Source of the DNA: Lachnospiraceae bacterium
GTDB lineage: Bacteria; Bacillota; Clostridia; Lachnospirales; Lachnospiraceae
DNA length: 40,326 nucleotides
Assembly: GCA_028692975.1 (NCBI GenBank)
Contig: JAQUWF010000008.1
Location: forward strand, 23,218-63,543
Direction of reading: 5' to 3'
Positions 14,617-23,395 of the stretch are shown here, in pieces. How positions within the stretch are numbered: the first letter of the stretch is position 1; every line of letters starts with the position of its first letter. The position numbers and the translations under genes are program-made. The notes under the pieces are model-generated. The model saw nothing but the letters and a program-made list of their open reading frames with translations. It made no database searches and was not told the origin of the DNA.

Positions 14617-16190
14617 ACGTTCATCGCAAACACATTTAGAAACCATATGATTTTGGGTTCGTATGTGAGTGCTAAAGCAGGGCTTAAGGCGCAGCGAACG
14701 AACCCTGCGCCCGATTCAGCATCCTTAAGATTCTGCAAGGTAATCGTGCTGTTATCCCCACCAAAGTTAAAAGCTATCTTCAAAGAATCGTCAAATACAA
14801 AGATTGCATTGACGAAAATTTCTACCAATCTCCGTTGGCAGCTTCTGTCTTTGATATTCAGTTTTTTCAAATCTTCCAAGAAAAAAAGTATATGCTCCTT
14901 CGTGAGCTTAAAGCCCCTGTCCAGTTCTTTGTCGGCCAGGGCTTTCTTTAATGCCACTTTCTGACCGTCCAATTCATCCATACGGGATTTTATCACATCG
15001 TTGAATATACCCGCCTCTATGGAGCGTACAAGGTTAGAGATAGACTTATCAACATCTGCAAGTTGTTTCTGCAAGAGTCTGATCTGCTCCTGATCCGTGT
15101 CCTGTTCCAAATAGAATTGCCATGTGTTTTCTGCGATAAATTCTAAGAGCTCATCATTGTAGAGGATTTTCTGAATTTCTTCCAAAACGATACCCTCTAT
15201 CCAATCTTGCCTTACCGGCTTCTTATCACAGGCTTTTTCCCTTCGCCTTTTCGTGCACATATAATAGTTATACTTCACACCCATTTTACCGAATCCACTT
15301 TCGCCTACCATGCTGGACTCACAAAGTCCACAAAAGAGTTTATCGGTCAGTAAGTAATCTGTATAGTTCCATTTCCGTGATGGTGCCCGGCGGTTGATTT
15401 TTAGCATTTCCTGTACTTTGTAAAAGGTGTCTTTATCTACGATAGGTGGGACTGCATCCTCATCCCGGATAAGGTCCTTATATTCATAGACCCCGATGTA
15501 CTTCTCATTTTTCAATACAACGGAAAGACTGTTTTTCGTAAATGGCTTTCCCATTTTTGTGCGATATCCTTCATCGTTTAGTTGGGTAATAATTTCACTT
15601 ACGGTATTTCCCTCTGCATACATATCAAAAATCAGTTTAACAGTAGGAGCGGTATCAGGGTCAATTACAAATTCTTTGTCCTTACCCATGTTGTACCCAA
15701 GAGGCAAATGCCCGCCTATAACATGGTGCTTTTTTGCACTCTCCAGCAATCCACGCTTTACGTTCTGGGACAGCTGCAGACTGTAATATTCTGCCATACC
15801 TTCCAGCACGCTTTCCAAAATAACACCCTCTGGTGCATCCGGCACATTCTCTGCCACATATTCCACTCGGACACCATTTTTCTTTGCCCGGTATTTGTTA
15901 AATGTAATCTCTTCTCTATTTCTGCCAAAACGATCTACCTTCCAAAGGATAATTACCTGGAATTGTTTCTTTGAACAGTCAGAAAGCATTTTTTGAAATT
16001 CATCTCTGTTATCGTTTCGGCCGGTCATTGCGCGGTCAATATACTCATGCACAATGGTATACCCTTTTGCCTCTGCATATTTCTGGGCGGCGGCAAGCTG
16101 CCCCTCAATGGACTGTTCGCCCTGGTTATGGGATGAATACCGGGCATACACTACAGCAAGGTCGCCTCTGGTATCTTTCTTTGCGATCAA
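14598..16190 (-). CDS. int: Large serine recombinase (phage integrase)
   Basis: 530 residues with the preferred start TTG at 16188-16190 (AAAGGAGG 7 bases upstream); the ATG at 16232 lacks such a site. The N-terminal resolvase domain has VVYARYSSHNQ (catalytic Ser about 19-20), SIEGQ and WKVDRFGRNREE. A recombinase domain follows (GGHLPLGYNMGKDKEFVIDP, FTKNSLSVVLKNEKYIG), then a zinc ribbon (LFCGLCESSM ... YMCTKRRREKACDKK) and a long coiled coil. It catalyses attP x attB integration. The attP core cannot be identified by eye; it is usually close to the integrase gene. Confidence 0.95.
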   Translation of the reverse strand: MIAKKDTRGDLAVVYARYSSHNQGEQSIEGQLAAAQKYAEAKGYTIVHEYIDRAMTGRNDNRDEFQKMLSDCSKKQFQVIILWKVDRFGRNREEITFNKYRAKKNGVRVEYVAENVPDAPEGVILESVLEGMAEYYSLQLSQNVKRGLLESAKKHHVIGGHLPLGYNMGKDKEFVIDPDTAPTVKLIFDMYAEGNTVSEIITQLNDEGYRTKMGKPFTKNSLSVVLKNEKYIGVYEYKDLIRDEDAVPPIVDKDTFYKVQEMLKINRRAPSRKWNYTDYLLTDKLFCGLCESSMVGESGFGKMGVKYNYYMCTKRRREKACDKKPVRQDWIEGIVLEEIQKILYNDELLEFIAENTWQFYLEQDTDQEQIRLLQKQLADVDKSISNLVRSIEAGIFNDVIKSRMDELDGQKVALKKALADKELDRGFKLTKEHILFFLEDLKKLNIKDRSCQRRLVEIFVNAIFVFDDSLKIAFNFGGDNSTITLQNLKDAESGAGFVRCALSPALALTYEPKIIWFLNVFAMNVKLPER

Positions 16191-16281
16191 TGTCGTGCCT
16201 CCTTTTTGTGGTGCTACACATTGCGGAATCACTCTTTCTTTTTTCCAAAATCCACAATGTACACATTTCCTTCCCTGCTTT

Positions 16282-16653
16282 TTATCCTACTTGTGCCGTA
16301 TTCTTGTATTTATCGCCCGCGAGGATGCCATCCATGTAAGCCTCCACACGAGCTTGGTCTGCCACGTCCAACTGCTCATAAAGCTGGATTGCCCGTGGTT
16401 TCACAGGTGTAAAGTTTTTTCCTTTTATTTTTGTATAGTCTGTTGAATCATCCGTGCGTCCAAGTAAGTAGTCAGCAGACACCTCCAGGGCATCTGCCAT
16501 AATAGCCACAGTTTCCCCCTTTGGCGAAGTGTTTCGTTTATTCCATGTAGAAATGGTTGCTTTTGTAACACCGAACATATCTGCAGTTTTCTGGCCGCAT
16601 GGGTCCATCTCTTTTGTTGTACAGATATTGGCATATCTTTCATAAAAATTCAT
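16282..16653 (-). CDS. XRE-family phage repressor (CI-like)
   Basis: 123 residues from ATG 16653, with GAAAGGAG upstream. The HTH lies at residues about 20-65: GQKTADMFGVTKATISTWNKR ... ALEVSADYLLGRTDD, typical XRE. The short C-terminal tail (AIQLYEQLDVADQARVEAYMDGIL) is a dimerisation-type helix, with no peptidase (LexA-like) domain. An operator-like 16-mer lies in its own leader (16676), suggesting autoregulation. It is the best candidate for the protein binding the GTTAAA-type sites found throughout the window. Confidence 0.88.
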   Translation of the reverse strand: MNFYERYANICTTKEMDPCGQKTADMFGVTKATISTWNKRNTSPKGETVAIMADALEVSADYLLGRTDDSTDYTKIKGKNFTPVKPRAIQLYEQLDVADQARVEAYMDGILAGDKYKNTAQVG

Positions 16654-16675
16654 TGCTTGTCTCCTTTCAAAATTG

Positions 16676-16863
16676 GTTAAAAAAATTTAACGCAACCCCT
16701 TGACAAGTCAACTTTTTTTTACTATACTCTGTGTAGACAGTTAAATAAATTTGACGGAGAGCTTGAAAAGGGGGCTCTGGTAAAAAGTATATAAAGATGT
16801 CGCAATCCCATTATACTTCATCAGTTAAATTTTTTCAACTGGGTACAGTTAAAAATTTTTAAG
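16676..16863. promoter_or_regulatory. Early promoter P3 and central operator cluster
   Basis: Rightward promoter TTGACA (16700-16705), 17-bp spacer, TATACT (16723-16728). Operator-like 16-mers start at 16676 (GTTAAAAAAATTTAAC), 16707 (GTCAACTTTTTTTTAC, in the spacer), 16740 (GTTAAATAAATTTGAC), 16824 (GTTAAATTTTTTCAAC) and 16848 (GTTAAAAATTTTTAAG). The cluster lies between the divergent repressor and cro-like genes, so it is the likely lysis-lysogeny switch. A leftward promoter for the repressor may overlap it. Confidence 0.82.
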
Positions 16864-16875
16864 TAAGGAGGAAAC

Positions 16876-17151
16876 ATGATGGAAGCAATTTTAAATGAAG
16901 CATGGACCGCAGATGTAACTGGTCGAATGCACAGATTCCGGATATCTAATGTGCAGCTTGCCGAAGAGTGCGGATATACCGCCGCATACCTCTCGACAGT
17001 TCTCAATGGCAGAAAGACTTTTGAGAGCGAAGAGGCAAAACTGAAAACAAAAGACAGGATTCTGGAAGCACTGGTTAAGATTGAATCGCGAGTCCTGGAA
17101 AGCGCAGGTGAGCCAAATGCCGATGCAGACAGTGAAACCGATACATATTGA
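16876..17151 (+). CDS. Cro-like HTH regulator
   Basis: 91 residues from ATG 16876 (or 16879) after AAGGAGG. The HTH RFRISNVQLAEECGYTAAYLSTVLNGR at residues about 17-47 is of XRE/Cro type, with an acidic tail. It is divergent from the repressor and first in the rightward early operon, as cro is in lambdoid arrangements. Confidence 0.8.
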   Translation: MMEAILNEAWTADVTGRMHRFRISNVQLAEECGYTAAYLSTVLNGRKTFESEEAKLKTKDRILEALVKIESRVLESAGEPNADADSETDTY

Positions 17152-17293
17152 TACATCACAGATTCCATCCGGGGACGTACAGAACTTGTGCAGGACGTTT
17201 CTTTCGGCGATTAAAGATTTTTACTCCAATCCCGAAAATTTAAAGCGTTTCGAGGATTGGAAAATACAGCGAGAATTAAAAACCAAGTCATAA
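17117..17293 (+). CDS. Small phage protein overlapping the cro-like gene
   Basis: 58 residues from ATG 17117 in a different frame from the cro-like gene, overlapping it by 35 bases, with AGGTGA upstream. It reads KPIHIDTSQIPSGDVQNLCRTFLSAIKDFYSNPENLKRFEDWK, a coherent helical protein. Function unknown. Confidence 0.6.
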   Translation: MPMQTVKPIHIDTSQIPSGDVQNLCRTFLSAIKDFYSNPENLKRFEDWKIQRELKTKS

Positions 17294-17314
17294 ACAAACA
17301 AGGAGGCAAACACT

Positions 17315-17770
17315 ATGTTAGAAATGAAAGTCACAATCGAGGCTCCGGCATTGGTCGAAGCAATCAACAATCTGGCAATTTCCCTTAAAGCGGAGAAGCC
17401 TATCATCACAAATGCAACATCGCAGACAGCCCCAGTTGCCGCTCCTACTGCTCCTGTTACTGCTCCTACTCCTACTGCTCCCCAGACGCAGCAGACAGCT
17501 CCTATACAGCAGCAGACACCACCAGTTACACCACAGCAACCTACAATCCCGCAGAATCCGGTTGTACCACAGCCAACGCAGATTCCTACTGAAAAGCAAA
17601 TCACACTTGAAGAATTAGCAAAGGCGGCGGCAAGTCTTGTGGAGAAAAACCAGATGCCACAAATTATGGCACTTATTCAGAAGTATGGTGTGCCGAGTAT
17701 CAATCAGCTTACACCAGATCAATATCCGCCGTTTGCAGCCGAACTTAAAGCTCTTGGCGCAGACATTTAA
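17315..17770 (+). CDS. Phage protein with Pro/Thr/Gln-rich linker
   Basis: 151 residues from ATG 17315 after AAGGAGG. A short N-terminal domain (KVTIEAPALVEAINNLAISL) is joined by a 60-residue low-complexity Pro/Thr/Ala/Gln linker to a C-terminal helical domain (ITLEELAKAAASLVEKNQMPQIMALIQKYG). The two-domain plus flexible-linker plan suits a single-strand-binding or recombination accessory protein. It lies directly before the DUF2800 nuclease-like gene. Confidence 0.7.
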   Translation: MLEMKVTIEAPALVEAINNLAISLKAEKPIITNATSQTAPVAAPTAPVTAPTPTAPQTQQTAPIQQQTPPVTPQQPTIPQNPVVPQPTQIPTEKQITLEELAKAAASLVEKNQMPQIMALIQKYGVPSINQLTPDQYPPFAAELKALGADI

Positions 17771-17786
17771 GAGAGGGGGCTTTTAA

Positions 17787-19019
17787 ATGGCAACACCAAC
17801 AAAACACGCGTTGCTGTCAGCATCCTCATCCAGCCGATGGCTGAAATGTACAGCCTCTCCAAGATTTGAAGAACAGTTTGACGAGAGTACAAGTCAATAT
17901 GCCGAAGAGGGACGACTTGCACATGAGGTATGTGAGCAGCTGGCGGCTTACAATTTCGGTAGCATCACAAAACGTACCTATAATACCCGCATAAACAAGA
18001 TGAAGAAAGATCCTCTCTGGCAGGATGAAATGATTAAAACAGCCGAGTTTTACGGTCAATATCTCTGGGAGAAATCAATGTCCTATAAGGAAAAGCCGTA
18101 TGTCACACAGGAAGTTCAAGTTGATTATTCTGACTATGTACCGGGGGGATTTGGAACTTGTGACTGTGTAATGATCGGTGGCGATACCTTACATATTACG
18201 GACTATAAGCATGGAAAGGGTGTAGAGGTTTCTGCAGAATGTAATTCCCAGATGCGACTATATGCACTTGGAGCATTAAAGCACTATTCCATTATTTATG
18301 GAGACGCAATTAAAAAGGTGGCTATGGCGATTGTTCAACCTCGCATTACAGAGAATGTCAGCGAAGAGACAATCACTGTCGAAGAGCTCAAAGCATGGGG
18401 CGAAAGCATTAAGCCTACAGCCCAGATTGCTTTTGCTGGTACTGGAGAGTTTCAGCCGGGGAGCTGGTGCCGTTTCTGCCGAGGGAAAGCCCAGTGCCGT
18501 GCTCGATCAGAGAATTTTACGGCTCTTGAAGATTTTAAAGAGGCTTTGATTGAAGGAAAAATGACACCACCTGATGTTGAATCATACGAACAGGCCGTTT
18601 GCCTGGATGCCGATGTTCCACCCGTTTTATCCGATGAAGAAATAGCTGATTTGCTTATTCGTGGAAAAGACCTTATGAAGTGGTACGAGGATATTCAGGC
18701 TTATGCCCTTGAAGCTCTGCTTGCTGGAAAAGATATCCTCGGTTGGAAAGTGGTGGCTGGCAGAAGTAACAGAGCCTTTACAGATGCAGACAAAGCTGTT
18801 GCTGCTGTTATCGCTGCTGGATATGATGAGGCAGTTGTATATGAGAAAAAAGCAAAATCACTCTCCGAGCTTGAAAAACTTATGGGCAAGAAAGATTTTG
18901 CAGAGAAAATCGGTACATTCATCACTAAGCCAGTTGGTAAACCTACCCTTGTGGAACAGTCCGATAAACGTGAACCGTATAATCCGGCGGTGGCTGATTT
19001 CGCAGGGGCTACACAGTGA
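17787..19019 (+). CDS. DUF2800 protein, RecB/Cas4-like PD-(D/E)XK nuclease
   Basis: 410 residues from ATG 17787 after GAGAGGGGG. The opening HALLSASSSSRWLKCTASPRFEE and EGRLAHEVCEQL are typical of DUF2800. The nuclease core is visible as GGFGTCDCVMIGGDTLHITDYKHGKG (Asp, then the DYKxGKG element) followed by QMRLYALGAL. A Cas4-like cysteine patch is present (SWCRFCRGKAQCRAR). Such proteins are thought to act in phage recombination and replication. It is followed by GTGA overlap with the next gene. Confidence 0.9.
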   Translation: MATPTKHALLSASSSSRWLKCTASPRFEEQFDESTSQYAEEGRLAHEVCEQLAAYNFGSITKRTYNTRINKMKKDPLWQDEMIKTAEFYGQYLWEKSMSYKEKPYVTQEVQVDYSDYVPGGFGTCDCVMIGGDTLHITDYKHGKGVEVSAECNSQMRLYALGALKHYSIIYGDAIKKVAMAIVQPRITENVSEETITVEELKAWGESIKPTAQIAFAGTGEFQPGSWCRFCRGKAQCRARSENFTALEDFKEALIEGKMTPPDVESYEQAVCLDADVPPVLSDEEIADLLIRGKDLMKWYEDIQAYALEALLAGKDILGWKVVAGRSNRAFTDADKAVAAVIAAGYDEAVVYEKKAKSLSELEKLMGKKDFAEKIGTFITKPVGKPTLVEQSDKREPYNPAVADFAGATQ

Positions 19020-19447
19020 GGTGCGTAGATGTTCCGATCCGCTGCGGCGAATATGGAAAGTGTCGCATGACTATATACCTTCCAGCTTTTCTGGACGATT
19101 GCACATTGGCGCAGAGAACAAAGCTATTCAAATTGATTATGAAATCTCAAAGTCAAGATGAAGAAGCTATTCATATCTTTAATGAGTACATCCCGGAAAT
19201 GCTGGAAGAAAAGAAGGACATATGGGCACAGAAAAGCCGAAAATTCCAAAATGAGTACAAAGATCCATCGTACCCTTATTACACGGATTTAGATGGTCGG
19301 ACACAGAAGTACAGCAAAAAGGAACTTATATCCATTCGTGCAAAGAATAAAAGAATGACCCAGGCGGTGCTTACCGCCAAACGCAACTATGAATCTTTCC
19401 AGAAGTATGACGCTCTCTGGAATGAGATAAAAGAAAAATATCAATAG
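19016..19447 (+). CDS. Hypothetical early phage protein
   Basis: 143 residues from GTG 19016, overlapping the DUF2800 stop by four bases; ATG 19067 (MTIYLPAFLDD) is an alternative. It is mostly helical and basic (DIWAQKSRKFQNEYKDPSYPYYTD, KRMTQAVLTAKRNYESF). No family is recognised. It sits in the replication/recombination block. Confidence 0.65.
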   Translation: MRCVDVPIRCGEYGKCRMTIYLPAFLDDCTLAQRTKLFKLIMKSQSQDEEAIHIFNEYIPEMLEEKKDIWAQKSRKFQNEYKDPSYPYYTDLDGRTQKYSKKELISIRAKNKRMTQAVLTAKRNYESFQKYDALWNEIKEKYQ

Positions 19448-19458
19448 GAGGCAAAACT

Positions 19459-19806
19459 ATGATGAGTATGTTTGAAATGTTCGGGACCCCCCCCCACACT
19501 AGAGAGGACCTGAAAGACGAATTGAGAAGAGCCGAGGTGGAACTGGAAAGAAAAACAGAATTTTCCTCTTTTCTTCTCGACATAATGGAACACACAACAA
19601 CTGATGAAGGAAACCTTGCATCTTTGAAGGTTTTGAGAAAGTTATCCGAACTGAAAAAAGTGGAGCTGGCTGTCAGTAGATATGCTTTACCGGAGAATGA
19701 AGTTCCGATTGAGGATAAAAAGGCCGCTTACCATTCATTGGATTGTGCCGTTTCTGTATTAAATGCTTTTCTTGAAAAGCACCCTGCTATTAACCCTACA
19801 AAATAA
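19459..19806 (+). CDS. Small helical early phage protein containing a C9 tract
   Basis: 115 residues from ATG 19459 after AGGAGGC. The N-terminus MMSMFEMFGTPPHTREDLKDEL includes a run of nine C residues (19487-19495) encoding TPP; the frame is intact at this length. The rest is helical (LKVLRKLSELKKVELAV). A one-base change in the tract would abolish the protein early, so it may be a contingency site. Confidence 0.65.
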   Translation: MMSMFEMFGTPPHTREDLKDELRRAEVELERKTEFSSFLLDIMEHTTTDEGNLASLKVLRKLSELKKVELAVSRYALPENEVPIEDKKAAYHSLDCAVSVLNAFLEKHPAINPTK

Positions 19807-19827
19807 CAAAAAAAAGGAGAATTTATT

Positions 19828-20520
19828 ATGTATCAGAATATCCCTACTAAAGTATTAACCGGAGAAGTCAGATTATCCTACGCTCATTTGAGCGAACCGT
19901 ATGCAAACCCTAATCAGCCTGGATCAGAGCCAAAGTATTCCGTTACCATGCTTATTCCGAAGCAGGATGTGGCGACAAAGGCAGATATTGAATCTTCCAT
20001 GAGAGCTGCTTATGAAGCTGCTGTAATCAACGATTGGAAGGGCGCACGTCCACAGCTTAGAAACGCTCTCGTCTATGATGGCGATGGTGTAAGAAACGAT
20101 GGAACGAAGTTCGGGGCAGAATGTGCCGGTCATTGGGTTATCACTGCTAATTCAAAGAGAAAGCCACAGGTAGTTGATATGTCTAACATCAACTCTGAAT
20201 TGGCACCGCAGGATATCTACAGTGGAATGTTTGCCCGTGTGACTCTCAATTTCTTCTCTTTCAGTTCCAACGGTAATAAAGGAGTCGGATGTGGTCTTGG
20301 CAATGTGATGAAAACCAGAGATGGAGAACCTCTTGCTGGTGGTGCATCTGCAGTATCTGATTTTGAGGGCATCGGACAGGCAGTTACCGGTGCAGCCACA
20401 CCGAACTATGGTGGAGCAATGCCCGCTACTCCGGGCGAGGTATCTTATCAGAATACCGGTTATACCCAGCCTGCTGCTGCTGGACAACAGATCAACCCGA
20501 TTACCGGGCTTCCAATGTAA
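19828..20520 (+). CDS. DUF2815 phage ssDNA-binding-like protein
   Basis: 230 residues from ATG 19828 after AAAGGAG. It shows the DUF2815 pattern: TGEVRLSYAHLSEPYA, PKYSVTMLIPKQD, NALVYDGDGVRNDG and GMFARVTLNFFSFSSNGNKGVGCGLGNVMKTRDGEPL. The family is predicted to be an OB-fold-like single-strand DNA-binding protein in phage replication. The Gly/Ala/Pro/Gln-rich tail ending NPITGLPM resembles SSB tails. It is encoded next to DUF2800 and the DNA polymerase, the usual neighbours. Confidence 0.88.
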   Translation: MYQNIPTKVLTGEVRLSYAHLSEPYANPNQPGSEPKYSVTMLIPKQDVATKADIESSMRAAYEAAVINDWKGARPQLRNALVYDGDGVRNDGTKFGAECAGHWVITANSKRKPQVVDMSNINSELAPQDIYSGMFARVTLNFFSFSSNGNKGVGCGLGNVMKTRDGEPLAGGASAVSDFEGIGQAVTGAATPNYGGAMPATPGEVSYQNTGYTQPAAAGQQINPITGLPM

Positions 20521-20539
20521 TAATCACACAGCCCCTGTC

Positions 20540-20740
20540 AGCCGATGATGTATGGCACTATAGTAAGTTAATGGGGGCAACGAGCCGAGGGAATATAGCT
20601 GGGAATACCTTGGACGAGCCGACACGACCGATGAACTGGGCAACATGAATCGCAACCGGTATAAGGCTATAAAAAGTTATGAACCCCAGAGGTGTATAGG
20701 GGGCGGTCATGTGAAGCACCTAACGATTGAAACCGCTCCC
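20540..20740 (+). ncRNA. Candidate structured RNA between DUF2815 and DNA polymerase genes
   Basis: A 240-base gap in an otherwise tightly packed operon. Helices visible by eye: a 9-bp stem GGGGGCGGT (20699-20707) / ACCGCTCCC (20732-20740) with one G-T pair and a small inner GTG-AAG-CAC hairpin; and CTGGG (20636-20640) / CCCAG (20685-20689). CGAGCCGA occurs twice (from 20581 and about 20615). RNA motifs associated with DUF2815 genes have been described, but I cannot confirm this belongs to one. The region could regulate polymerase expression or act in trans. Confidence 0.45.
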
Positions 20741-20763
20741 ATTTATTTAAGGAGGCGAATTAT

Positions 20764-22761
20764 GTGATACACCATTTAAGCATAGATTTAGAAACCTATT
20801 CCAGCGTGTCACTTAGAGATGCAGGAGCTTTGCGGTATATCGCAAGCCCAGATTTTGAAATACTACTCTTTGCTTACACTCTGGATGATAACCCAGGGCA
20901 GATTATCGATCTTGCATCTGGAGAAACTGTACCAGACTGGCTTATATCCATGCTGTTTAATCCAGACTATTTAAAGCACGCATACAATGCCCCTTTCGAG
21001 TTCGGTTGTCTCTCTAAATATTACGGGCAACTTATACCCTCACAATGGCGATGCACTATGTTTCATGGACTCTATTGCGGTTACACCCCGGGCTTGGAGG
21101 CTACAGGCAGGGTGCTTGGGCTACCAGAGGATAAGCAAAAGCTGAACACAGGTAAAGCATTGATTCGCTATTTCTGTGTACCATGCAAGCCTACAAAAAG
21201 TAACGGTCAGCGTACCAGAAACTACCCGCGTCACGATCCAGAAAAGTGGACCCTGTTCAAGGAATATTGCTTGCAGGATGTAGTGACTGAAATGGAAATC
21301 GGGAAAAAACTGTTGAGCTTTCCTGTTCCTGATTTTGTTCAGAAACAATGGGAAACAGACCTTATGATTAACACCCGCGGTGTGGCGGTTGATATGTCCT
21401 TTGTTGAAGGTGCTTTGGAAGTCGGGGCAACCATGAAAGCTGAATTGATGGCAGAGGCTACCGAACTTACCAATCTAAACAATCCTAACAGCGTGAAACA
21501 GACGGTTGCATGGCTCAATAAAGAGTCAGAAGTAGAGGTCACAAATCTCAAAAAGGAAACTGTTACCGAAATGCTCTCCAACGATACCAACGGCCCAAAA
21601 GTGCAAAGGGTGCTTGAAATCAGACAGGAGCTTGGCAAGACATCGACAAAGAAATATGATGCGATTGAAATTTGCGTATGTCCTGATGGCAGAGTCCGAG
21701 GGTTGCTGCAATTCTACGGTGCCAACCGTACTGGCAGATGGGCCGGACGTTTGGTGCAGGTGCAGAATCTGCCGAGAACCTACACAGACCCGATTGACCT
21801 TGCGAGGAATCTGGTGCGAAGAAAACAAACTGCCGCTATTAAGGCAGTATATGGAAATGTATCTGACACCCTATCACAGCTTATCAGAACCGCTTTCGTG
21901 GCAAGCTCTGGCAATGTGCTTATTGATGCTGACTTTTCTGCGATTGAGGCGCGTGTAATATCGTGGCTGGCTGGGCAGGAATGGCGGTTGGAAGTATTCC
22001 GCACACATGGAAAGATATATGAGGCATCTGCCTCCCAGATGTTCCATGTGCCAATCGAGAGGATTAAAAAGGGAAACCCGGAATACTCTCTTCGTGCAAG
22101 AGGTAAAGTCGCAGAGCTGGCCCTTGGATATCAAGGTGGCGTTGGAGCAATGAGACGAATGGATACCGGTCACCAGCTGGGTGATCTGGACGATACAGAG
22201 ATACAAAACATCGTAGACAGCTGGCGAAGCACAAACAGTAAAATCCGTGATTTGTGGTATGAGCTGAATGATGCAGCTATACAGGTTATTCAAAACGGCG
22301 GTAGCCGAACTGTTAAATGTCTTACCCTCTCTCGTGAATATGACTATTCGCAGGGAACACAGTGTATGACTATACTCTTGCCGTCTGGCAGAAAACTATT
22401 TTACATAAACCCATCTCTAGGAGAAAACCAATGGGGCAGCCCATCCATTCTTTACATGGGTATGGACCAGACTTCAAAGAAGTGGAAACAGCTGGAAACC
22501 TATGGCGGTAAGCTGGTGGAGAATTGTGTGCAGGCTATCGCGAGGGATGCCTTGGCCGAAGCCATTGAGCATTTAGAAGCCGCTGGATTTCCTATCGTGT
22601 TCCACATTCACGATGAGGTGGTTATTGATATAAAACCTTTTGCAGAAAATGAACAGATGCTTAAGGCAGTTACTGATATTATGACAACCCCTATCCCATG
22701 GGCACCTGATCTCCCTCTTGGAGCTGATGGCTGGGTTGGCGATTTCTTCACAAAAGACTAA
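20764..22761 (+). CDS. Family A DNA polymerase (phage polymerase I)
   Basis: 665 residues from GTG 20764, with AAGGAGG 8 bases upstream; the ATG at 20761 is followed at once by TGA. The 3'-5' exonuclease domain begins LSIDLETYSSVS (Asp and Glu of motif Exo I). The polymerase domain shows motif A IDADFSAIEARV (about 388), motif B LRARGKVAELALGYQGG and motif C HIHDEVVIDI (about 614). It has no 5'-3' nuclease domain. This should be the replicative polymerase of the phage. Confidence 0.95.
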   Translation: MIHHLSIDLETYSSVSLRDAGALRYIASPDFEILLFAYTLDDNPGQIIDLASGETVPDWLISMLFNPDYLKHAYNAPFEFGCLSKYYGQLIPSQWRCTMFHGLYCGYTPGLEATGRVLGLPEDKQKLNTGKALIRYFCVPCKPTKSNGQRTRNYPRHDPEKWTLFKEYCLQDVVTEMEIGKKLLSFPVPDFVQKQWETDLMINTRGVAVDMSFVEGALEVGATMKAELMAEATELTNLNNPNSVKQTVAWLNKESEVEVTNLKKETVTEMLSNDTNGPKVQRVLEIRQELGKTSTKKYDAIEICVCPDGRVRGLLQFYGANRTGRWAGRLVQVQNLPRTYTDPIDLARNLVRRKQTAAIKAVYGNVSDTLSQLIRTAFVASSGNVLIDADFSAIEARVISWLAGQEWRLEVFRTHGKIYEASASQMFHVPIERIKKGNPEYSLRARGKVAELALGYQGGVGAMRRMDTGHQLGDLDDTEIQNIVDSWRSTNSKIRDLWYELNDAAIQVIQNGGSRTVKCLTLSREYDYSQGTQCMTILLPSGRKLFYINPSLGENQWGSPSILYMGMDQTSKKWKQLETYGGKLVENCVQAIARDALAEAIEHLEAAGFPIVFHIHDEVVIDIKPFAENEQMLKAVTDIMTTPIPWAPDLPLGADGWVGDFFTKD

Positions 22762-22780
22762 TAAAACAGGGGGCAAAACC

Positions 22781-22993
22781 ATGAAAAAAGCAAAAAAGTC
22801 ACTGAAAAACACCATATTAAAAACCATTACTGCGATTGATGCGCTTGTATGTGTTTATTACGCTTGCTGGCTTGACGCGGATTCATGGACTCCCCTTGTT
22901 ATCGTGTCGGTAACTATGGGTTGGCTAATCCTCTTTGGCATAGCTAATAATTGGTTTGACGACAACGATTTTAGAGAGGACGCGGACAAATGA
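22781..22993 (+). CDS. Small membrane protein (70 residues)
   Basis: Start ATG 22781 after AGGGGGC, with a basic N-terminus MKKAKKSLKNTI followed by two hydrophobic stretches (TAIDALVCVYYACWL and TPLVIVSVTMGWLILFGIA) and an acidic tail. It overlaps the next gene by ATGA. It is the first of three tiny membrane proteins placed between the polymerase and the remote DGR target. Confidence 0.65.
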   Translation: MKKAKKSLKNTILKTITAIDALVCVYYACWLDADSWTPLVIVSVTMGWLILFGIANNWFDDNDFREDADK

Positions 22994-23205
22994 AACAAAG
23001 AGAAATTTTTACGGAAAAATACTGGAACAGATTTTTCCTTCGTATGCTGATGTACACAGCAGTAGTCGCAATCTCTGTTATCACAATAGGGGTTTTAGCC
23101 CTTCCGGTTGCAATGGCAGTACTGTATTCCGGCTGGTTCCTCTTCCTCTTCCTCTATTTGGTATATCTGGTATGCGTTTTACTGGTTGTAGCAATTTACA
23201 AATAA
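22990..23205 (+). CDS. Small two-pass membrane protein (71 residues)
   Basis: ATG 22990 overlaps the upstream stop. After a basic start (MKQREIFTEKYWNRFF) come two hydrophobic helices (MLMYTAVVAISVITIGVLAL and WFLFLFLYLVYLVCVLLVV). No known family is recognised. Confidence 0.65.
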   Translation: MKQREIFTEKYWNRFFLRMLMYTAVVAISVITIGVLALPVAMAVLYSGWFLFLFLYLVYLVCVLLVVAIYK

Positions 23206-23222
23206 GAAAAGGAGTAACTGAT

Positions 23223-23381
23223 ATGTTCATCTTAATATTTAAAATTGTTCTTTTGGTGGCCGCCTGTTTGTTTTTACTGGGTACCATCGGAGAAAAGGAT
23301 CACAAGGAAAAGAATCTGTACTTTACCATTGCATTTGTACTGCTTGTACTGTTGTTGGTAGCGTTATGGCTTCTCAAATAA
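23223..23381 (+). CDS. Small two-pass membrane protein (52 residues)
   Basis: ATG 23223 after AAAAGGAG. Two hydrophobic segments (LIFKIVLLVAACLFLLG and LYFTIAFVLLVLLLVALWLL) flank a short charged loop (EKDHKEKN). Third in the membrane-protein run directly before the VR2 gene. Confidence 0.65.
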   Translation: MFILIFKIVLLVAACLFLLGTIGEKDHKEKNLYFTIAFVLLVLLLVALWLLK

Positions 23382-23395
23382 AGGAGGATTAGATT

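Noticed and set aside
14569-14964. Plus-strand ORF opposite the integrase end
   Set aside because: It starts inside a terminator hairpin and is antisense to the well-supported integrase. Other plus-strand ORFs to 16446 are rejected for the same reason.
17221-17604. Antisense Gly/Cys-rich ORFs over 17221-17604
   Set aside because: They are complements of the low-complexity Pro/Thr/Gln linker of the 17315 gene.
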